Below, piece after piece: positions 1 to 4,043 of a DNA stretch of 13,503 nt. Under the pieces are notes generated by a model that worked only from the letters and a program-made list of their open reading frames with translations, ran no database searches and was not told the DNA's origin. Every line of letters begins with the position of its first letter. Position 1 is the first letter of the stretch. Both the position numbers and the translations under genes were made by a program. Source of the DNA: Sedimentisphaerales bacterium (GTDB lineage: Bacteria > Planctomycetota > Phycisphaerae > Sedimentisphaerales > SM23-30); the NCBI GenBank assembly GCA_016932145.1, contig JAFGDI010000206.1, positions 1-13,503 of the forward strand, read 5' to 3'.

Positions 1-31
1 CCGGAGAGACTCGAACTTGCGACCATCGGTT
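1..31 (-). repeat. degenerate copy of tRNA-Thr 3' half (possible att site)
   Basis: The first 31 bases match 1338-1368, the T-arm to anticodon-loop part of the tRNA-Thr gene, at 29 of 31 positions and in the same orientation. The two mismatches (positions 18-19) disrupt the T stem, and the 5' half of a tRNA is missing beyond base 31, so this is not a functional tRNA. Duplication of a tRNA 3' half distal to the intact gene is the usual footprint of tyrosine-integrase insertion. A decayed tandem tRNA duplicate is the alternative. The copy may continue beyond the left edge of the window. Confidence 0.6.
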
Positions 32-79
32 GATAAAAGAGTTGCAGTAAAATTATAACCACTGACAAATTAAATAGTT

Positions 80-292
80 GTGAAGCAAAAAGCATTTTAC
101 AGGCAGTCACTCCGCAAAAAAAGCATTTCCCCGGCATATTTACAACAGATAATTGACCGCCGGAATACACTGCCAGAGCATATCCGAAAAGCTATTTCAG
201 CACTTATTCAGTCCGTCCCAGATTCATGGTTCAGGAATAGGATTTACCAGAAAGCTGTTTACAAAATGTATTCAATATTGTACATTATATGA
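80..292 (+). CDS. short hypothetical ORF, possibly a gene remnant
   Basis: A 70-codon reading frame with a GTG start and no convincing Shine-Dalgarno. It encodes a basic, helical-looking peptide with a central LPEHIRKAI.ALIQ segment that resembles short motifs in small hypothetical proteins of planctomycetes (recollection, not a search). Its last codons overlap the predicted higBA promoter. It starts about 50 bases inside the putative attachment-site repeat, so it could be the degraded end of an element-borne gene. It may equally be a chance ORF; no function is proposed. Confidence 0.25.
   Translation: MKQKAFYRQSLRKKSISPAYLQQIIDRRNTLPEHIRKAISALIQSVPDSWFRNRIYQKAVYKMYSILYII
258..286 (+). promoter_or_regulatory. 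candidate higBA promoter with flanking inverted repeats
   Basis: TTTACA (258-263), a 17-base spacer and TACATT (281-286) form a plausible sigma-70 promoter about 25 bases upstream of the toxin start. The -10 region is bracketed by an inverted repeat, TATTCA at 269-274 and TGAATA at 290-295, with a shorter pair ATGTA/TACAT at 266-270 and 281-285. Toxin-antitoxin operons are normally autorepressed through palindromes placed like this, so these are candidate HigA operators (inference). Confidence 0.45.
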
Positions 293-310
293 ATAAGGAA
301 GGAGTGTAAT

Positions 311-595
311 ATGCAGGTTCACGGCCTTGTAGTAATAGACAATTTCATTAAAAAACACCCACAAGCCAAAAAACCGCTATATCGATGGGTTGAAATGACC
401 AGAAATGTTGACTGGAAAAAGTTTTCTGACATAAAGAACACTTTCAGTTCTGCGGATATGGTTAAAGGTGAGAAAAACCGGGTATGGTTTAATATTGGCG
501 GCAATAAATACCGCCTGAAAGCTGCTATTGACTATGATGGCAGTATTGTCATTACCCAATGCGTACTGACTCATGCAGATTATTCAAAAATATAG
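311..595 (+). CDS. higB: HigB-type mRNA interferase toxin (type II TA)
   Basis: A 94-aa protein with the features of the HigB_toxin family (RelE/ParE fold): an N-terminal helix pair with a conserved Trp (W26, in the YRW segment), a second Trp in the VDWKKFSDIK region (35), the FNIGGNKYRLKAAI core strand motif at 60-73, and the C-terminal VLTHADY motif at 85-91 with H88. Family members cleave mRNA at the ribosome in the cytoplasm and are neutralised by HigA. A strong Shine-Dalgarno (GGAGT) sits about 8 bases before the ATG. The antitoxin gene follows 27 bases downstream; toxin-first order is characteristic of higBA. The protein is full length, with no frameshift or missing motif visible. Confidence 0.88.
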   Translation: MQVHGLVVIDNFIKKHPQAKKPLYRWVEMTRNVDWKKFSDIKNTFSSADMVKGEKNRVWFNIGGNKYRLKAAIDYDGSIVITQCVLTHADYSKI

Positions 596-622
596 GGTTA
601 CAGCTATTAAAAAGAAGGTAAT

Positions 623-1045
623 ATGATGAATACCACACTGGAAAAAAACACTATCCCTGATACATGGGACGAATTGATAAATACTTTGTATAACCTGCGG
701 CCTGTCAAAACCGACAAGGCATATAAAACCGCTTTGAATACACTGAGTATTATCATAGACATTTCAAAGCCAAATGCCGATCAGAAAGATTATAAGGCCG
801 CCTTGTCAAAGCTGATAACAGAGTATGAAAGCATACATTATCCAATTGAAATAGAAGGCGATGGTATTGACGCTTTGCAGTTTCTCGCTGATGAGAACGG
901 TCTGTCAAAGTCAGATATTGGTCGCATTCTTGGCAACAGGACACTTGGCTGCCTTATCCTGAACCGACAGAGAGGATTGAGTAAAAACCATATCAAAAAA
1001 CTATGCGAGTATTTCAGCGTTAAGCCGGAACTTTTCCTGAGGTAA
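623..1045 (+). CDS. higA: HigA-type antitoxin, HTH transcriptional regulator
   Basis: A 140-aa protein matching HigA antitoxins of the COG5499 type. It has an N-terminal helical region (about 1-78), expected to bind the toxin, and a C-terminal Cro/C1-like helix-turn-helix at about 81-135 containing ALQFLADENGLSKSDIGRIL and LSKNHIKKLCEYFSV. It should neutralise HigB and repress the operon promoter. It follows the toxin gene by 27 bases with an AAGAAGG-like ribosome site, so the two are probably cotranscribed. Two consecutive ATGs (623 and 626) are possible starts. Length is usual for the family. No other gene lies between its stop and the long hairpin at 1272-1326. Confidence 0.87.
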   Translation: MMNTTLEKNTIPDTWDELINTLYNLRPVKTDKAYKTALNTLSIIIDISKPNADQKDYKAALSKLITEYESIHYPIEIEGDGIDALQFLADENGLSKSDIGRILGNRTLGCLILNRQRGLSKNHIKKLCEYFSVKPELFLR

Positions 1046-1215
1046 TGTAACCATGACACGCCAGCCGGGTAAAACTGGTATTTGACTATTGCCGGTTGAG
1101 GTTATTTTGTGGCACTTCTGCAAATAAGGTACTTTTGCTACCATGTTATTGGCAACCGGGACGGATTATATATCATCTCTGGGAATTGAATTTCCATCAT
1201 CCGCGCCATCATCCG

Positions 1216-1255
1216 AAATTTGCCAAAATCTGCCGAAATCTGCCGAAATATCGGA
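1216..1255 (+). repeat. four-copy 10-bp tandem repeat
   Basis: Four consecutive 10-base units, the middle two identical (AAATCTGCCG) and the outer two diverged (AAATTTGCCA, AAATATCGGA). They lie in the non-coding stretch 1046-1332 between higA and the hairpin. The period is close to one helical turn. No function can be assigned; it could be replication slippage or a phased binding array. Confidence 0.6.
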
Positions 1256-1271
1256 AAAAAACAGGGCACAA

Positions 1272-1326
1272 AAAAACCCTGATTTTGAACCAAAAACTGC
1301 GTTTTCAGGTCAAAAACAGGGTTTTT
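1272..1326. terminator. long bidirectional hairpin terminator (higBA / tRNA-Thr)
   Basis: AAAAACCCTG at 1272-1281 pairs perfectly with CAGGGTTTTT at 1317-1326. The stem continues inside through TTTTGA/TCAAAA (with one unpaired A on the 3' side and a small bulge further in) and closes with AAAAC/GTTTT around a 3-base loop at 1298-1300. A-rich and T-rich ends make it usable on both strands. It begins 7 bases past the 3' end of tRNA-Thr and also lies downstream of higA, so it probably ends both transcripts. Confidence 0.75.
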
Positions 1327-1332
1327 CTATAC

Positions 1333-1405
1333 AGCCACCGGAGAGACTCGAACTCTCGACCATCGGTTTACAAAACCGAAGCTCTACCAACTGAGCTACA
1401 GTGGC
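1333..1405 (-). tRNA. tRNA-Thr(UGU)
   Basis: The minus strand reads as a complete 73-nt tRNA. The 7-bp acceptor stem is GCCACTG/CGGTGGC with one G-U pair, the D-arm contains AGTTGGTAGA, and the anticodon stem is TCGGT/ACCGA with loop TTTGTAA. This gives anticodon UGU (bases 1370-1372), decoding ACA threonine. A 5-base variable loop and the T-arm GAGAG-TTCGAGT-CTCTC follow. The discriminator base is U and no CCA is encoded. A strong promoter lies upstream (1441-1469) and a hairpin terminator directly downstream. Its 3' half is duplicated at the window's left end. Confidence 0.95.
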
Positions 1406-1440
1406 AGCCGCCGGACTTTAAGTTCGGCAAGAGAAAGGGA

Positions 1441-1469
1441 ATAATATAGTTTTTTTCTCCTTTTGTCAA
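1441..1469 (-). promoter_or_regulatory. promoter of tRNA-Thr
   Basis: On the minus strand a perfect TTGACA (1464-1469) is followed by a 17-base A-rich spacer and TATTAT (1441-1446, 5 of 6 to consensus). The predicted start lies about 25-30 bases before the mature tRNA 5' end, which suits a stable-RNA promoter. Confidence 0.8.
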
Positions 1470-1568
1470 CCGGTTTTTTGCTTTGTTCCTGATTTTTCTG
1501 GTAAATATCTCAGTGCGGTTAGCAGTGTGGCGGGAATGTATCACAACAGATTCGGCTTGGTTTTTGCG

Positions 1569-1598
1569 TTGATAAAGCTGTTACAGATAGACTATACT
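1569..1598 (+). promoter_or_regulatory. candidate promoter of the PIG-L deacetylase gene
   Basis: TTGATA (1569-1574), an 18-base spacer and TATACT (1593-1598) lie about 90 bases upstream of the deacetylase start. The -10 is surrounded by a small inverted repeat, CAGATA (1584-1589) and TATCTG (1600-1605). This is the best-matching pair in the 285-base gap between tRNA-Thr and the gene, which otherwise contains only the tRNA promoter and the inverted repeat at 1614-1654. Confidence 0.4.
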
Positions 1599-1613
1599 TA
1601 TCTGGTATAACAG

Positions 1614-1654
1614 TAACCGTTCATGGTTAGCTCTTCAAAACTTGTGAACGGTTA
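1614..1654 (+). promoter_or_regulatory. 10-bp inverted repeat in leader of deacetylase gene
   Basis: TAACCGTTCA (1614-1623) and TGAACGGTTA (1645-1654) are perfect reverse complements separated by 21 bases. They lie between the candidate promoter and the ribosome site of the deacetylase gene. The repeat could form an RNA stem-loop in the leader or be a two-half-site operator. No T-run follows, so it is not a typical terminator. Confidence 0.45.
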
Positions 1655-1690
1655 TGTATAAAATAAAGATCGAAAGAGGAATAGACTATT

Positions 1691-2407
1691 ATGCAAGAGT
1701 TGCAAAAAAGAGCCCTGGTTTTTGCTCCGCATCCTGACGATGCTGAGATCGGTATGGGTGCTACGATCGTTAAAATGCTTTCTGAAGGCTGGGAAGTTGT
1801 CATTGCCGAGCTGACCAATGGAGAGCCGACCCCGGCGGGAAGTCCGGAAATGCGCCTGGCTGAACGCGATGCGGCTACTGCAATTATGGGCGTAAAGGAG
1901 CGGATATGTCTGGGCCTGCCTAATCGGTACTTGCAGGTTAATCTGGAATATACCCGGACAATAGCCGAGGCTATTCGTAAATATCGGCCGCATATTATTT
2001 TTATTACCTATCGGCCTGATGCCCATCCGGACCATGTACATGGTGGTGAGCTGGTGGAAGATGCTCGTTTCACTGCCAAGCTAAGCAAGACAACAATGCT
2101 TTATGAACCCTGGTGGACGCCTAAATTATTATACTACTACAGCAATCATCTGCGAGTGAATATCGAGCCGAGTTTTCTGCTGGATGTCTCTGCCTTCTGG
2201 CAGAAGAAACTTGATGCTATCAGTGCTTATCGCAGCCAGTTTTGGGACAAATATGCCGCTGAACCGGCTAAAGCTGGTGCGGTATTGGAAAGTATAACTG
2301 CACAGGGGCGATATCTGGGCAGCAGGATAAATGTTCAGTATGCCGAGCCTTTTTTCTGTCATGACCTTATCGGCTTGAACCAGCTTGGCTCACTGGCAGG
2401 TATTTAG
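1691..2407 (+). CDS. bshB1: PIG-L family deacetylase, BshB1-type
   Basis: A 238-aa cytoplasmic Zn-dependent GlcNAc-type deacetylase. The metal site motif PHPDDAE is at 13-19 (H14, D17 ligands; D16 catalytic base) and the second motif AHPDH at 111-115 (H115 ligand). The E-x-R-L-A-E-R-D-A-A stretch (53-62), GLPNR (75-79), and the C-terminal SAYRSQF and YAEPF segments match BshB1, the bacillithiol-pathway N-acetylglucosaminyl-malate deacetylase, better than other PIG-L branches. Length is usual for BshB1. A ribosome site AAGAGGA lies about 9 bases upstream of the ATG. BshA and BshC are not in the window, so the substrate is inferred from family resemblance only; another GlcNAc conjugate is possible. 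Confidence 0.78.
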   Translation: MQELQKRALVFAPHPDDAEIGMGATIVKMLSEGWEVVIAELTNGEPTPAGSPEMRLAERDAATAIMGVKERICLGLPNRYLQVNLEYTRTIAEAIRKYRPHIIFITYRPDAHPDHVHGGELVEDARFTAKLSKTTMLYEPWWTPKLLYYYSNHLRVNIEPSFLLDVSAFWQKKLDAISAYRSQFWDKYAAEPAKAGAVLESITAQGRYLGSRINVQYAEPFFCHDLIGLNQLGSLAGI

Positions 2408-2499
2408 CAGGTGGCAGGTACAGTTAATATCAGCAGGACAGAAGTGAGCTGGCAAAGCAAGAGCATTGTATGTCAGAGAATAACTTTAGCTAATTATTA

Positions 2500-2528
2500 T
2501 TTCCAGTATAGGCCTGTCGGTTTATAAT
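2500..2528 (+). promoter_or_regulatory. candidate promoter for leaderless RnfD-like mRNA
   Basis: A perfect TATAAT at 2523-2528 ends only 6 bases before the ATG at 2535. A weak -35-like TTTCCA (2500-2505) lies 17 bases upstream of it. No Shine-Dalgarno is visible between the -10 and the ATG. Initiation at the usual distance would place the transcript 5' end at or next to the start codon. Confidence 0.45.
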
Positions 2529-2534
2529 ACTGAT

Positions 2535-3566
2535 ATGAAAATGAAGCAACCTTTATATCTGAGTTTGTCAGCTCCGTTCCGGCCGGTGGCCGAGACGGCG
2601 GTAATGATGCAATATACCCAGTTTGTTACTCTGACATTAGCATTACTGGCCGTAGGGCTGATCCGGGGAGAGTATGCCGGGGTGGTTGGTCAGGCTTTGT
2701 TCCCGGCTTTACTGGCATTATCTCTGGAAAAGCTGATCGTATTTTCGCGTGGTATCCGGCAGGATTCTTCCGCAGCTCACAGTATGCTGCTGGCCATTGT
2801 TTTGTGGGGTATGCTAGAGCATGATCAATGGCTGATAAGTTGTTTCGCTCTTATAATAGCGGTATTGTGGAAGCATTTATGGGGTGGTTTGGGTAATTAT
2901 CTCTGTCACCCGGCTCTGGCGGCGATTGCTGTTATTGAACTTATCTGTCAGAGCAGTGACCATACTCCGCTGGAGAGTAATATCCGCAATTATGGAAGAG
3001 TGATGCTTTCTGATATCTCCATTTATGGTAATATGCCTGCCTTGTCCGAATTCTTTGCAGAAAAAGCACCCGGTTTGCTTGCCTGTCTTACTGGCCAGGT
3101 GGGCGGGGCGGCAGCCTTTTGCCCGGCAGTATTTGTCCTGGTTGGCGTTTATTTTATCTATCGTGGTTATATTAATTGGCGGGTGCCGGTTATTTTTCTC
3201 AGTTCATTTGTACTGGCTGCTCTGCTTTTGCCTTTACCTGTTGCCGGCAGATATTTTTTCCTGCCAGCCTGTGGGCAGGGGCCTGATGTTCTGATCACCT
3301 GGCTGAGCTATCAATTGCTTACCGGACCGCTCATTTTTGCCGCTGCTGTATTATTTGTTGATACTACTTCCCGGCCTATGACTTTGAGTGGGCAGGCCAT
3401 ATTTGCCCTGCTGGCCGGTCCGATTATAATTGCATTGCGATTTTATACTCCATTATTCTATCCTGAAGCGATTACCTTTGCAGCTTTAGGGCTGATAGTG
3501 CCTTTGCTCGATCATTTTACCCGTCCTGCTCGACGGGGTAGGGGCAGGCTTAGTATGACTCAATGA
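2535..3566 (+). CDS. stand-alone RnfD/NqrB-family membrane protein
   Basis: A 343-aa polytopic inner-membrane protein of the NQR2/RnfD/RnfE family (membrane subunits of Na+-NQR and Rnf redox pumps). Recognisable parts are the N-terminal LSAPFRPVAET segment, the GGLGNYLCHPALAA motif (about 116-129, cf. GGLG-NPFNPA), and a C-terminal block with LLTGPLIFAAAVLFVDTTSRP, LLAGPIIIALRF and FAALGLIVPLLDHFTRP. About 8-9 membrane helices are apparent. The periplasmic flavinylation motif S-G-A-T of RnfD/NqrB is not present: the aligned stretch reads IYGNMPALSE, with no threonine. No other rnf or nqr gene is nearby. Its role is unknown; it may be a non-flavinylated paralogue or part of a different redox membrane complex. 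The second ATG two codons later is an alternative start. Confidence 0.8.
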   Translation: MKMKQPLYLSLSAPFRPVAETAVMMQYTQFVTLTLALLAVGLIRGEYAGVVGQALFPALLALSLEKLIVFSRGIRQDSSAAHSMLLAIVLWGMLEHDQWLISCFALIIAVLWKHLWGGLGNYLCHPALAAIAVIELICQSSDHTPLESNIRNYGRVMLSDISIYGNMPALSEFFAEKAPGLLACLTGQVGGAAAFCPAVFVLVGVYFIYRGYINWRVPVIFLSSFVLAALLLPLPVAGRYFFLPACGQGPDVLITWLSYQLLTGPLIFAAAVLFVDTTSRPMTLSGQAIFALLAGPIIIALRFYTPLFYPEAITFAALGLIVPLLDHFTRPARRGRGRLSMTQ

Positions 3567-3638
3567 CTGTTGAAAATGCCGCTTGGTGATAAATTGTTTT
3601 TTACCAATTATTGTAACCGTTAACACGGAATTTCTTCT

Positions 3639-3829
3639 CTGGGAACGCCGAGCCCCAGCTCGGCTATTATCAGACAAAACTAACAGATTGCCCGATACCC
3701 AGATAGAGGATCATATTTACTATTATAATATTGAACTCAAACCGTTTATTTCGCTTATAATGCGTTTGGTTTGCCTGGTCCCGAATTGTCGGGATTTCGG
3801 GCTTTGCCCTCAACTGTCGGCGTTCCCAG
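3639..3829. repeat. REP/MITE-like element with 12-bp inverted ends
   Basis: The element is bounded by CTGGGAACGCCG (3639-3650) and its perfect reverse complement (3818-3829). The left end overlaps a 7-bp hairpin GCCGAGC-CCCA-GCTCGGC (3647-3664). The right half has two more hairpins, TCCCGA/TCGGGA (3779-3794) and GGGC/GCCC (3799-3809). Outside the ends, CCGTTAACAC (3617-3626) resembles the reverse complement of 3831-3840 at 9 of 10 positions, so the symmetry may extend further. The left-end sequence resembles a short palindromic repeat that I recall as dispersed in many bacterial genomes, where its translation reads ERRAPAR. No transposase lies in the window. Confidence 0.6.
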
Positions 3830-3961
3830 GTGTGTGAACGGGTAGTAATTTTCGCTGTTTATATGTTTTGTGCTGGATATGCAACTTAAAATGAGTGTAT
3901 GGTGTTAATCTGGTTAATCTCTGTCCATAAATTACCAGATTATTGAAAAAAAAGTTTCATT

Positions 3962-3990
3962 TTGGCATTGTATTTATAGTAGAATATTAC
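3962..3990 (+). promoter_or_regulatory. candidate promoter of GH43 gene
   Basis: TTGGCA (3962-3967, 5 of 6), a 17-base spacer and TATTAC (3985-3990, 4 of 6) lie about 55 bases upstream of the preferred GH43 start. This supports starting at 4044 rather than at the ATG at 3999, which would sit next to the predicted transcription start. Confidence 0.35.
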
Positions 3991-4043
3991 CATGCGTAAT
4001 GCGCAATGTCACACCACAGCAAAGAAAGCAAGCAGAGGAACAA

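Larger units (their letters stand above)
3567..4043. other. non-coding gap with REP/MITE-like element
   Basis: This 477-base stretch between the RnfD-like gene and the GH43 gene has no supported gene. It contains the inverted-repeat element at 3639-3829, AT-rich flanks, and a promoter candidate for the GH43 gene at 3962-3990. The reading frame running through 3583-3837 is a translation of the repeat and starts without a ribosome site. Confidence 0.7.

Noticed and set aside
1..31. Second functional tRNA gene at the left edge
   Set aside because: The T stem is mismatched, and the sequence loses similarity beyond the anticodon loop, so no cloverleaf can form.
1216..1255. CRISPR array
   Set aside because: The units are 10 bases and directly adjacent, with no spacers and no cas genes in the window.
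1096..1449. Open frames across the tRNA region (1096-1449 and 1143-1394)
   Set aside because: They read through the antisense strand of tRNA-Thr and the terminator hairpin. Peptides such as RRDSNSRPSVYKTEALPTELQW are classic spurious translations of antisense tRNA genes.
3583..3837. 84-codon frame in the non-coding gap
   Set aside because: It spans the inverted-repeat element, has no ribosome site, and its ERRAPAR peptide is the translation of the repeat itself.
3999..4043. ATG at 3999 as start of the GH43 gene
   Set aside because: It would add 15 polar residues before the signal peptide and lies at the predicted transcription start. The ATG at 4044 has a Shine-Dalgarno and gives a normal signal peptide.
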